From positions 250,001 to 314,000 of the forward strand of contig NC_064040.1 of NCBI RefSeq assembly GCF_932526225.1: a stretch of 64,000 nt of DNA, in the 5' to 3' direction. A model generated the notes under the pieces. It made no database searches and had not been told where the DNA came from. It saw only the letters and a list, made by a program, of their open reading frames with translations. The stretch comes from Nematostella vectensis (Eukaryota; Cnidaria; Anthozoa; Actiniaria; Edwardsiidae). Shown in pieces: positions 10,454-24,049 of this stretch (its first letter is position 1; every line of letters starts with the position of its first letter). The position numbers were made by a program, and so were the translations under genes.

Positions 10454-13400
10454 CGAGTGTAACCTCCAAAAGGTTACAATCAATAATTTTTTTCCGAATG
10501 TAAATTCCAAAAAGTAACATTAGGAAAAATAAAACAGTATACTTGGAAAAAAGGTATATCAATCTATCGAGCGCTATGCTCTATGTTAGAATCTACTTAA
10601 TCAAGTTATCCAAGGAATCTAGTTAGTTCTTGTGTGCTTAGAATATGTACAGGATCCTGAACAAAGCATGAGCACATCAAAGATGCTGAGAGTACATCAA
10701 AATGTCCCTATACCTTCTTTTTATGTCATGACACACCAAGAACAGTATAATTAAGTATCGATATTTAAAAAAAAAAATAAAGAAAAAAAAAATAGGCTAT
10801 CAGCGGGAATCGAACCCGGGTCGCTGCGTTAGTAGTCAAGTGCCCGCAACGAAAGACTAACGTGGCATTGCTGAAGGGAATTGTAATGAAAATTACTTTT
10901 AATACTATTTGTATCGTAAACTATCCCAAGCAAAGTCACCATCGGTCTGGAGGTTACATTCGGGAAAAGCTTCAGGGTTACATTCGGGAATTTGTTTTAC
11001 GAGTGTAACCTCCAAAAGGTTACAATCGATAATTTTTTTTTCGGAATGTAAATTCCAAAAAGTAACATTAGGAAAAATAAAACAGTATACTCGGAAAAAA
11101 GGTATATCAATCTATCGAGCGCTATGCTCTATGTTAGAATCTACTTAATCAAGTTATCCAAGAAATCTAGTTAGTTCTTGTGTGCATAAAATATGTGCAG
11201 GATCCTGAACAAAGCATGAGCACATCGAAGATGCTGAGAGTACATAAAAATGTCCCTATACCTTCTTTTTATGTCATGACACACCAAGAACAGTATAATT
11301 AAGTATCGATATTTAAAATAAAGAAAAAAAAATAGGCTATCAGCGGGAATCGAACCCGGGTCGCTGCGTTAGTAGTCAAGTGCCCGCAACGAAAGACTAA
11401 CGTGGCATTGCTGAAGGGAATTGTAATGAAAATTACTTTTAATACTATTGGTATCGTAAACTATCCCAAGCAAAGTCACCATCGGACTGGATGTTACATT
11501 CGGGAAAAGCTTCAGGGTTACATTCGGGACTTTGTTTTACGAGTGTAACCTCCAAAAGGTTACAATCGATAATTTTTTTTCCGAATGTAAATTCCAAAAA
11601 GTAACATTAGGAAAATAAAACAGTATACTCGGTAAAAAAGGTATATCAATCTATCGAGCGCTATGCTCTATGTTAGAATCTACTTAATCAAGTTATCCAA
11701 GGAATCTAGTTAGTTCTTGTGTGCATAAAATATGTACAGGATCCTGAACAAAGCATGAGCACATCATAGATGCTGAGAGTACATAAAAATGTCCCTATAC
11801 CCTCTTTTTATGTCATGACACACCAAGAACAGTATAATTAAGTATCGATATTTAAAAAAAAATAAAGAAAAAAAATAGGCTATCAGCGGGAATCGAACCC
11901 GGGTCGCTGCGGTAGTAGTCAAGTGCCCGCAACGAAAGACTAACGTGGCATTGCTGAAGGGAATTGTAATGAAAATTACTGTTAATACTATTGGTATCGT
12001 AAACTATCCCTAGCAAAGTCACCATCGGACTGGAGGTTACATTCGGGAAAAGCTTCAGGGTTACATTCGGGAATTTGTTTTACGAGTGTAACCTCCAAAA
12101 GGTTACAATCAATAATTTTTTTTCCGAATGTAAATTCCAAAAAGTAACATTAGGAAAAATAAAACAGTATACTCGGAAAAAAGGTATATCAATCTATCGA
12201 GCGCTATGCTCTATGTTAGAATCTACTTAATCAAGTTATCCAAGGAATCTAGTTAGTTCTTGTGTGCATAGAATATGTACAGGATCCTGAACAAAGCATG
12301 AGCACATCAAAGATGCTGAGAGTACATAAAAATGTCCCTATACCTTCTTTTTATGTCATGACACACCAAGAACAGTATAATTAAGTATCGATATTTAAAA
12401 AAAAAAATAAAGAAAAAAAAAATAGGCTATCAGCGGGAATCGAACCCGGGTAGCTGCGGTAGTAGTCAAGTGCCCGCAACGAAAGACTAACGTGGCATTG
12501 CTGAAGGGAATTGTAATGAAAATTACTTTTAATACTATTGGTATCGTAAACTATCCCAAGCAAATTCAACATCGGACTGGAGGTTACATTCGGGAAAAGC
12601 TTCAGGGTTACATTCGGGAATTTGTTTTACGAGTGTAACCTCCAAAAGGTTACAATCAATATTTTTTTTTTCGAATGTAAATTCCAAAAAGTAACATTAG
12701 GAAAAATAAAACAGTATACTCGGAAAAAAAGGTATATCAATCTATCGAGCGCTATGCTCTATGTTAGAATCTACTTAATCAAGTTATCCAAGGAATCTAG
12801 TTAGTTCTTGTGTGCATAAAATATGTACAGGATCCTGAACAAAGCATGAGCACATCAAAGATGCTGAGAGTACATAAAAATGTCCCTATACCTTCTTTTT
12901 ATGTCATAACACACCAAGAACAGTATAATTAAGTATCGATATTAAAAAAAAAATAATAAAGAAAAAAAAAATAGGCTATCAGCGGGAATCGAACCCGGGT
13001 CGTTGCGTTAGTAGTCAAGTGCCCGCAACGAAAGACTAACGTGGCATTGCTGAAGGGAATTGTAATGAAAATTACTTTTAATACTATTGGTATCGTAAAC
13101 TATCCCAAGCAAAGTCACCATCGGATTGGAGGTTACATTCGGGAAAAGCTTCAGGGTTACATTCGGGACTTTGTTTTACGAGTGTAACCTCCAAAAGGTT
13201 ACAATCGATAATTTTTTTTCCGAATGTAAATTCCAAAAAGTAACATTAGGAAAATAAAACAGTATACTCGGTAAAAAAGGTATATCAATCTATCGAGCGC
13301 TATGCTCTATGTTAGAATCTACATAATCAAGTTATCCAAGGAATCTAGTTAGTTCTTGTGTGCATAAAATATGTACAGGATCCTGAACAAAGCATGAGCA

Positions 13401-13721
13401 CATCATAGATGCTGAGAGTACATAAAAATGTCCCTATACCTTCTTTTTATGTCATGACACACCAAGAACAGTATAATTAAGTGTCGATATTTAAAAAAAA
13501 ATAAAGAAAAAAAATAGGCTATCAGCGGGATTCGAACCCGGGTCGCTGCGGTAGTAGTCAAGTGCCCGCAACGAAAGACTAACGTGGCATTGCTGAAGGG
13601 AATTGTAATGAAAATTACTGTTAATACTATTGGTATCGTAAACTATCCCAAGCAAAGTCACCATCGGACTGGAGGTTACATTCGGGAAAAGCTTCAGGGT
13701 TACATTCGGGAATTTGTTTTA
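10454..13721 (-). repeat. Six-monomer higher-order repeat A, copy 2
   Basis: Landmarks at 10652, 11200, 11739, 12282, 12830 and 13378 repeat the interval pattern of the third copy (548, 539, 543, 548, 548 and 542 bp counting to the next copy). Its period is 3268 bp. It carries the same ordered set of diagnostic units as copy 1, plus TATACTTGG in place of TATACTCGG near 10550, shared with copy 3 (13809). Confidence 0.92.
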
Positions 13722-16700
13722 CGAGTGTAACCTCCAAAAGGTTACAATCAATAATTTTTTTCCGAATGTAAATTCCAAAAAGTAACATTAGGAAAAATAA
13801 AACAGTATACTTGGAAAAAAGGTATATCAATCTATCGAGCGCTATGCTCTATGTTAGAATCTACTTAATCAAGTTATCCAAGGAATCTAGTTAGTTCTTG
13901 TGTGCTTAGAATATGTACAGGATCCTGAACAAAGCATGAGCACATCAAAGATGCTGAGAGTACATCAAAATGTCCCTATACCTTCTTTTTATGTCATGAC
14001 ACACCAAGAACAGTATAATTAAGTATCGATATTTAAAAAAAAAAATAAAGAAAAAAAAAATAGGCTATCAGCGGGAATCGAACCCGGGTCGCTGCGTTAG
14101 TAGTCAAGTGCCCGCAACGAAAGACTAACGTGGCATTGCTGAAGGGAATTGTAATGAAAATTACTTTTAATACTATTTGTATCGTAAACTATCCCAAGCA
14201 AAGTCACCATCGGTCTGGAGGTTACATTCGGGAAAAGCTTCAGGGTTACATTCGGGAATTTGTTTTACGAGTGTAACCTCCAAAAGGTTACAATCGATAA
14301 TTTTTTTTTCGGAATGTAAATTCCAAAAAGTAACATTAGGAAAAATAAAACAGTATACTCGGAAAAAAGGTATATCAATCTATCGAGCGCTATGCTCTAT
14401 GTTAGAATCTACTTAATCAAGTTATCCAAGAAATCTAGTTAGTTCTTGTGTGCATAAAATATGTGCAGGATCCTGAACAAAGCATGAGCACATCGAAGAT
14501 GCTGAGAGTACATAAAAATGTCCCTATACCTTCTTTTTATGTCATGACACACCAAGAACAGTATAATTAAGTATCGATATTTAAAATAAAGAAAAAAAAA
14601 TAGGCTATCAGCGGGAATCGAACCCGGGTCGCTGCGTTAGTAGTCAAGTGCCCGCAACGAAAGACTAACGTGGCATTGCTGAAGGGAATTGTAATGAAAA
14701 TTACTTTTAATACTATTGGTATCGTAAACTATCCCAAGCAAAGTCACCATCGGACTGGATGTTACATTCGGGAAAAGCTTCAGGGTTACATTCGGGACTT
14801 TGTTTTACGAGTGTAACCTCCAAAAGGTTACAATCGATAATTTTTTTTCCGAATGTAAATTCCAAAAAGTAACATTAGGAAAATAAAACAGTATACTCGG
14901 TAAAAAAGGTATATCAATCTATCGAGCGCTATGCTCTATGTTAGAATCTACTTAATCAAGTTATCCAAGGAATCTAGTTAGTTCTTGTGTGCATAAAATA
15001 TGTACAGGATCCTGAACAAAGCATGAGCACATCATAGATGCTGAGAGTACATAAAAATGTCCCTATACCCTCTTTTTATGTCATGACACACCAAGAACAG
15101 TATAATTAAGTATCGATATTTAAAAAAAAAATAAAGAAAAAAAATAGGCTATCAGCGGGAATCGAACCCGGGTCGCTGCGGTAGTAGTCAAGTGCCCGCA
15201 ACGAAAGACTAACGTGGCATTGCTGAAGGGAATTGTAATGAAAATTACTGTTAATACTATTGGTATCGTAAACTATCCCTAGCAAAGTCATCATCGGACT
15301 GGAGGTTACATTCGGGAAAAGCTTCAGGGTTACATTCGGGAATTTGTTTTACGAGTGTAACCTCCAAAAGGTTACAATCAATAATTTTTTTCCGAATGTA
15401 AATTCCAAAAAGTAACATTAGGAAAAATAAAACAGTATACTCGGAAAAAAGGTATATCAATCTATCGAGCGCTATGCTCTATGTTAGAATCTACTTAATC
15501 AAGTTATCCAAGGAATCTAGTTAGTTCTTGTGTGCATAGAATATGTACAGGATCCTGAACAAAGCATGAGCACATCAAAGATGCTGAGAGTACATAAAAA
15601 TGTCCCTATACCTTCTTTTTATGTCATGACACACCAAGAACAGTATAATTAAGTATCGATATTTAAAAAAAAAAAATAAAGAAAAAAAAAATAGGCTATC
15701 AGCGGGATTCAAACCCGGGTCGCTGCGGTAGTAGTCAAGTGCCCGCAACGAAAGACTAACGTGGCATTGCTGAAGGGAATTGTAATGAAAATTACTTTTA
15801 ATACTATTGGTATCGTAAACTATCCCAAGCAAATTCAACATCGGACTGGAGGTTACATTCGGGAAAAGCTTCAGGGTTACATTCGGGAATTTGTTTTACG
15901 AGTGTAACCTCCAAAAGGTTACAATCAATATTTTTTTTTCCGAATGTAAATTCCAAAAAGTAACATTAGGAAAAATAAAACAGTATACTCGGAAAAAAAG
16001 GTATATCAATCTATCGAGCGCTATGCTCTATGTTAGAATCTACTTAATCAAGTTATCCAAGGAATCTAGTTAGTTCTTGTGTGCATAAAATATGTACAGG
16101 ATCCTGAACAAAGCATGAGCACATCAAAGATGCTGAGAGTACATAAAAATGTCCCTATACCTTCTTTTTATGTCATAACACACCAAGAACAGTATAATTA
16201 AGTATCGATATTAAAAAAAAAATAATAAAGAAAAAAAAAAAAGGGTATCAGCGGGAATCGAACCCGGGTCGTTGCGTTAGTAGTCAAGTGCCCGCAACGA
16301 AAGACTAACGTGGCATTGCTGAAGGGAATTGTAATGAAAATTACTTTTAATACTATTGGTATCGTAAACTATCCCAAGCAAAGTCACCATCGGATTGGAG
16401 GTTACATTAGGGAAAAGCTTCAGGGTTACATTCGGGACTTTGTTTTACGAGTGTAACCTCCAAAAGGTTACAATCGATAATTTTTTTTCCGAATTTAAAT
16501 TCCAAAAAGTAACATTAGGAAAATAAAACAGTATACTCGGTAAAAAAGGTATATCAATCTATCGAGCGCTATGCTCTATGTTAGAATCTACATAATCAAG
16601 TTATCCAAGGAATCTAGTTAGTTCTTGTGTGCATAAAATATGTACAGGATCCTGAACAAAGCATGAGCACATCATAGATGCTGAGAGTACATAAAAATGT

Positions 16701-16990
16701 CCCTATACCCTCTTTTTATGTCATGACACACCAAGAACAGTATAATTAAGTATCGATATTTAAAAAAAAATAAAGAAAAAAAATAGGCTATCAGCGGGAT
16801 TCGAACCCGGGTCGCTGCGGTAGTAGTCAAGTGCCCGCAACGAAAGACTAACGTGGCATTGCTGAAGGGAATTGTAATGAAAATTACTGTTAATACTATT
16901 GGTATCGTAAACTATCCCAAGCAAAGTCACCATCGGACTGGAGGTTACATTCGGGAAAAGCTTCAGGGTTACATTCGGGAATTTGTTTTA
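13722..16990 (-). repeat. Six-monomer higher-order repeat A, copy 3
   Basis: Landmarks lie at 13920, 14468, 15007, 15550, 16099 and 16647. The first four units are close to identical to copy 2. The fifth and sixth carry private changes, such as the relic variant GGATTCAAACCCGGG near 15705 and AAGGGTATC near 16242. The next phase point is 16991, giving a period of 3269 bp. After about 17060 the sequence skips ahead one monomer type (straight to the ATGTGCAGG/CATCGAAG unit at 17185), which marks an exchange junction. Confidence 0.9.
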
Positions 16991-19900
16991 CGAGTGTAAC
17001 CTCCAAAAGGTTACAATCAATAATTTTTTCCCGAATGTAAATTCCAAAAAGTAACATTAGGAAAAAATAAAACAGTATACTCGGAAAAAAGGTATATCAA
17101 TCTATCGAGCGCTATGCTCTATGTTAGAATCTACTTAATCAAGTTATCCAAGAAATCTAGTTAGTTCTTGTGTGCATAAAATATGTGCAGGATCCTGAAC
17201 AAAGCATGAGCACATCGAAGATGCTGAGAGTACATAAAAATGTCCCTATACCTTCTTTTTATGTCATGACACACCAAGAACAGTATAATTAAGTATCGAT
17301 ATTTAAAATAAAGAAAAAAAAATAGGCTATCAGCGGGAATCGAACCCGGGTCGCTGCGTTAGTAGTCAAGTGCCCGCAACGAAAGACTAACGTGGCATTG
17401 CTGAAGGGAATTGTAATGAAAATTACTTTTAATACTATTGGTATCGTAAACTATCCCAAGCAAAGTCAACATCGGACTGGAGGTTACATTCGGGAAAAGC
17501 TTCAGGGTTACATTCGGGAATTTGTTTTACGAGTGTAACCTCCAAAAGGTTACAATCAATTTTTTTTTTTCCGAATGTAAATTCCAAAAAGTAACATTAG
17601 GAAAAATAAAACAGTATACTCGGAAAAAAAGGTATATCAATCTATCGAGCGCTATGCTCTATGTTAGAATCTACTTAATCAAGTTATCCAAGTAATCTAG
17701 TTAGTTCCTGTGTGCATAAAATATGTACAGGATCCTGAACAAAGCATGAGCACATCATAGATGCTGAGAGTACATAAAAATGTCCCTATACCTTCTTTTT
17801 ATGTCATGACACACCAAGAACAGTATAATTAAGTATCGATATTAAAAAAAAAAAATAAAGAAAAAAAATAGGCTATCAGCGGGAATCGAACCCGGGTCGC
17901 TGCGGTAGTAGTCAAGTGCCCGCAACGAAAGACTAACGTGGCATTGCTGAAGGGAATTGTAATGAAAATTACTTTTAATACTATTGGTATCGTAAACTAT
18001 CCCAAGCAAAGTCACCATCGGACTGGAGGTTACATTCGGGAAAAGCTTCAGGGTTACATTCGGGAATTTGTTTTACGAGTGTAACCTCCAAAAGGTTACA
18101 ATCAATTTTTTTTTTTCTGAATGTAAATTCCAAAAAGTAACATTAGGAAAAATAAAACAGTATACTCGAAAAAAAAGGTATATCAATCTATCGAGCGCTA
18201 TGCTCTATGTTAGAATCTACTTAATCAAGTTAACCAAGGAATCTAGTTAGTTCTTGTGTGCATAAAATATGTACAGGATCCTAAACAAAGCATGAGCACA
18301 TCAAAGATGCTGAGAGTACATAAAAATGTCCCTATACCTTCTTTTTATGTCATGACACACCAAGAACAGTATAATTAAGTATCGATATTTAAAAAAAAAT
18401 AAAGAAAAAAAAAATAGGCTATCAGCGGGAATCGAATCCGGGTCGCTGGGTTAGTAGTCAAGTGCCCGCAACGAAAGACTAACGTGGCAGTGCTGAAGGG
18501 AATTGTAATGAAAATTACTTTTAATACTATTGGTATCGTAAACTATCCCAAGCAAAGTCACCATCGGACTGGAGGTTACATTCGGGAAAAGCTTCAGGGT
18601 TACACTCGGGAATTTGTTTTACGAATGTAACCTCCAAAAGGTTACAATCAATAATTTTTTTTCCGAATGTAAATTTCAAAAAGTAACATTAGGAATAATA
18701 AAACAGTATACTCGGAAAAAAAGGTATATCAATCTATCGAGCGCTATGCTCTATGTTAGAATCTACTTAATCAAGTTATCCAAGGAATCTAGTTAGTTCT
18801 TGTGTGCATAAAATATGTACAGGATCCTGAACAAAGCATGAGCACATCAAAGATTCTGAGAGTACATAAAAATGTCCCTATACCTTCTTTTTATGTCATG
18901 ACACACCAAGAACAGTATAATTAAGTATCGATATTTAAAAAAAAATAAAGAAAAAAAATACGCTATCAGCGGGAATCGAACCCGGGTCGCTGCGGTAGTA
19001 GTCAAGTGCCCGCAACGAAAGACTAACGTGGCATTGCTGAAGGGAATTGTAATGAAAATTACTGTTAATACTATTGGTATCGTAAACTATCCCAAGCAAA
19101 GTCACCATCGGACTGGAGGTTACATTCGGGAAAAGCTTCAGGGTTACATTCGGGAATTTGTTTTACGAGTGTAACCTCCAAAAGGTTACAATCAATAATT
19201 TTTTTCCGAATGTAAATTCCAAAAAGTAACATTAGGAAAAATAAAACAGTATACTCGGAAAAAAGGTATATCAATCTATCCAGCGCTATGCTCTATGTTA
19301 GAATCTACTTAATCAAGTTATCCAAGGAATCTAGTTAGTTCTTGTGTGCATAGAATATGTACAGGATCCTGAACAAAGCATGAGCACATCAAAGATGCTG
19401 AGAGTACATAAAAATGTCCCTATACCTTCTTTTTATGTCATGACACACCAAGAACAGTATAATTAAGTATCGATATTTAAAAAAAAAAAAATAAAGAAAA
19501 AAAAATAGGCTATCAGCTGGAATCGAACCCGGGTCGCTGCGGTAGTAGTCAAGTGCCCGCAACGAAAGACTAACGTGGCATTGCTGAAGGGAATTGTAAT
19601 GAAAATTACTTTTAATACTATTGGTATCGTAAACTATCCCAAGCAAAGTCAACATCGGACTGGAGGTTACATTCGGGAAAAGCTTCAGGGTTACATTCGG
19701 GAATTTGTTTTACGAGTGTAACCTCCAAAAGGTTACAATCAATATTTTTTTTTCCGAATGTAAATTCCAAAAAGTAACATTAGGAAAAATAAAACAGTAT
19801 ACTCGGAAAAAAAGGTATATCAATCTATCGAGCGCTATGCTCTATGTTAGAATCTACTTAATCAAGTTATCCAAGGAATCTAGTTAGTTCTTGTGTGCAT

Positions 19901-22900
19901 AAAATATGTACAGGATCCTGAACAAAGCATGAGCACATCAAAGATGCTGAGAGTACATAAAAATGTCCCTATACCTTCTTTTTATGTCATAACACACCAA
20001 GAACAGTATAATTAAGTATCGATATTAAAAAAAAAATAATAAAGAAAAAAAAATAGGCTATCAGCGGGAATCGAACCCGGGTCGTTGCGTTAGTAGTCAA
20101 GTGCCCGCAACGAAAGACTAACGTGGCATTGCTGAAGGAAATCGTAATGAAAATTACTTTTAATACTATTGGTATCGTAAACTATCCCAAGCAAAGTCAA
20201 CATCGGACTGGAGGTTACATTCGGGAAAAGCTTCAGGGTTACATTCGGGAATTTGTTTTACGAGTGTAACCTCCAAAAGGTTACAATCAATATTTTTTTT
20301 TCCGAATGTAAATTCCAAAAAGTAACATTAGGAAAAATAAAACAGTATACTCGGAAAAAAAGGTATATCAATCTATCGAGCGCTATGCTCTATGTTAGAA
20401 TCTACTTAATCAAGTTATCCAAGGAATCTAGTTAGTTCTTGTGCGCATAAAATATGTACAGGATCCTGAACAAAGCATGAGCACATCAAAGATGCTGAGA
20501 GTACATAAAAATGTACCTATACCTTCTTTTTATGTTATGACACACCAAGAACAGTATAATTAAGTATCGATATTTAAAAAAAAATAAAGAAAAAAAAATA
20601 GGCTATCAGCGGGAATCGAACCCGGGTAGCTGCGGTAGTAGTCAAGTGCCCGCAACGAAAGACTAACGTGGCATTGCTGAAGGGAATTGTAATGAAAATT
20701 ACTTTTAATACTATTGGTATCGTAAACTATCCCAAGCAAAGTCACCATCGGATTGGAGGTTACATTCGGGAAAAGCTTCAGGGTTACATTCGGGACTTTG
20801 TTTTACGAGTGTAACCTCCAAAAGGTTACAATCGATAATTTTTTTTCCGAATGTAAATTCCAAAAAGTAACATTAGGAAAATAAAACAGTATACTCGGTA
20901 AAAAAGGTATATCAATCTATCGAGCGCTATGCTCTATGTTAGAATCTACTTAATCAAGTTATCCAAGGAATCTAGTTAGTTCCTGTGTGCATAAAATATG
21001 TACAGGATCCTGAACAAAGCATGAGCACATCATAGATGCTGAGAGTACATAAAAATGTCCCTATACCTTCTTTTTATGTCATGACACACCAAGAACAGTA
21101 TAATTAAGTATCGATATTTAAAAAAAAAATAAAGAAAAAAAATAGGCTATCAGCGGGAATCGAACCCGGGTCGCTGCGGTAGTAGTCAAGTGCCCGCAAC
21201 GAAAGACTAACGTGGCATTGCTGAAGGGAATTGTAATGAAAATTACTGTTAATACTATTGGTATCGTAAACTATCCCAAGCAAAGTCACCATCGGACTGG
21301 AGGTTACATTCGGGAAAAGCTTCAGGGTTACATTCGGGAATTTGTTTTACGAGTGTAACCTCCAAAAGGTTACAATCAATTTTTTTTTTCTGAATGTAAA
21401 TTCCAAAAAGTAACATTAGGAAAAATAAAACAGTATACTCGAAAAAAAAGGTATATCAATCTATCGAGCGCTATGCTCTATGTTAGAATCTACTTAATCA
21501 AGTTAACCAAGGAATCTAGTTAGTTCTTGTGTGCATAAAATATGTACAGGATCCTGAACAAAGCATGAGCACATCAAAGATGCTGAGAGTACATAAAAAT
21601 GTCCCTATACCTTCTTTTTATGTCATAACACACCAAGAACAGTATAATTAAGTATCGATATTTAAAAAAAAAAAATAAAGAAAAAAAAAAAAGGCTATCA
21701 GCGGGAATCGAACCCGGGTCGCTGCGTTAGTAGTCAAGTGCCCGCAACGAAAGACTAACGTGGCATTACTGAAGGGAATTGTAATTAAAATTACTTTTAA
21801 TACTATTGGTATCGTAAACTATCCCAAGCAAAGTCACCATCGGACTCGAGGTTACATTCGGGAAAAGCTTCAGGGTTACATTCGGGAATTTGTTTTACGA
21901 GTGTAACCTCCAAAAGGTTACAATCGATAATTTTTTTTCCGAATGTAAATTCCAAAAAGTAACATTAGGAAAAATAAAACAGTATACTCGGAAAAAAAGG
22001 TATATCAATCTATCGAGCGCTATGCTCTATGTTAGAATCTACTTAATCAAGTTAACCAAGGAATCTAGTTAGTTCTTGTGTGCATAAAATATGTACAGGA
22101 TCCTGAACAAAGCATGAGCACATCAAAGATGCTGAGAGTACATAAAAATGTCCCTATACCTTCTTTTTATGTCATGACACACCAAGAACAGTATAATTAA
22201 ATATCGATATTTAAAAAAAAAAAAAATTAGAAAAAAAAATAGGCTATCAGCGGGAATCGAACCCGGGTCGCTGCGGTAGTAGTCAAGTGCCCGCTCGAAA
22301 GACTAACGTGGCATTGCTGAAGGGAATTGTAATAAAAATTACTTTTAATACTATTGGTATCGTAAACTATCCAAAGCAAAGTCACCATCGGACTGGAGGT
22401 TACATTCGGGAAAAGCTTCAGGGTTACATTCGGGAATTTGTTTTACGAGTGTAACCTCCAAAAGGTTACCATCGATAATTTTTTTTCCGAATGTAAATTC
22501 CAAAAAGTAACATTAGGAAACATAAAACAGTATACTCGGAAAAAAAGGTATATCAATCTATCGAGCGCTATGCTCTATGTTAGAATCTACTTAATCAAGT
22601 TATCCAAGGAATCTAGTTAGTTCTTGTGTGCATAAAATATGTACAGGATCCTGAACAAAGCATGAGCACATCAAAGATTCTGAGAGTGCATAAAAATGTC
22701 CCTATACCTTCTTCTTATGTCATGACACACCAAGAACAGTATAATTAAGTATCGATATTTAAAAAAAATAAATAAAGAAAAAAAAATAGTTTATCAGCGG
22801 GAATCGAACCCGGGTAGCTGCGGTAGTAGTCAAGTGCCCGCTCGAAAGACTAACGTGGCATTGCTGAAGGGAATTGTAATGAAAATTACTTTTAATACTA

Positions 22901-24049
22901 TTGGTATCGTAAACTATCCAAAGCAAAGTCACCATCGGACTGGAGGTTACATTCGGGAAAAGCTTCAGGGTTACATTCGGGAATTTGTTTTACGAGTGTA
23001 ACCTCCAAAAGGTTACCATCGATAATTTTTTTTCCGAATGTAAATTCCAAAAAGTAACATTAGGAAAAATAAAACAGTATACTCGGAAAAAAAGGTATAT
23101 CAATCTATCGAGCGCTATGCTCTATGTTAGAATCTACTTAATCAAGTTATCCAAGGAATCTAGTTAGTTCTTGTGCGCATAAAATATGTACAGGATCCTG
23201 AACAAAGCATGAGCACATCAAAGATGCTGAGAGTACATAAAAATGTACCTATACCTTCTTTTTATGTCATGACACACCAAGAACAGTATAATTAAGTATC
23301 GATATTTAAAAAAAAATAAAGAAAAAAAAATAGGCTATCAGCGGGAATCGAACCCGGGTAGCTGCGGTAGTAGTCAAGTGCCCGCAACGAAAGACTAACG
23401 TGGCATTGCTGAAGGGAATTGTAATGAAAATTACTTTTAATACTATTGGTATCGTAAACTATCCCAAGCAAAGTCACCATCGGACTGGAGGTTACATTCG
23501 GGAAAAGCTTCAGGGTTACATTCGGGAATTTGTTTTACGAGTGTAACCTCCAAAAGGTTACAATCGATAATTTTTTTTCCGAATGTAAATTCCAAAAAGT
23601 AACATTAGGAAAAATAAAACAGTATACTCGGAAAAAAGGTATATCAATCTATCGAGCGCTATGCTCTATGTTAGAATCTACTTAATCAAGTTATCCAAGG
23701 AATCTAGTTAGTTCTTGTGTGCATAAAATATGTACAGGATCCTGAACAAAGCATGAGCACATCAAAGATGCTGAGAGTACATCAAAATGTCCCTATACCT
23801 TCTTTTTATGTCATGACACACCAAGAACAGTATAATTAAGTATCGATATTTAAAAAAAAAATTAAGAAAAAAAAATAGGCTATCAGCGGGAATCGAACCC
23901 GGGTCGCTGCGTTAGTAGTCAAGTGCCCGCAACGAAAGACTAACGTGGCATTGCTGAAGGGAATTGTAATGAAAATTACTTTTAATACTATTGGTATCGT
24001 AAACTATCCCAAGCAAAGTCACCATCGGACTGGAGGTTACATTCGGGAA
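16991..24049 (-). repeat. Mixed monomers, parent-type block for later duplicates
   Basis: Landmarks lie at 17190, 17730, 18276, 18822, 19364, 19913, 20461, 21005, 21549, 22098, 22646, 23193 and 23737. No tight local higher-order period is seen. Instead this block shares ordered monomer runs with distant places: 19364-22098 matches 43348-46084 unit for unit at an offset of 23983-23986 bp, and 19364-21005 matches 32994-34634 at about 13629 bp. The unit near 18430 with GAATCGAATCC, CGCTGGGTTAG and GTGGCAGTGCTG recurs near 39140, 41866 and (modified) 48420. Units at 22291 and 22837 carry the CCCGCTCGAAAG allele. Confidence 0.8.
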
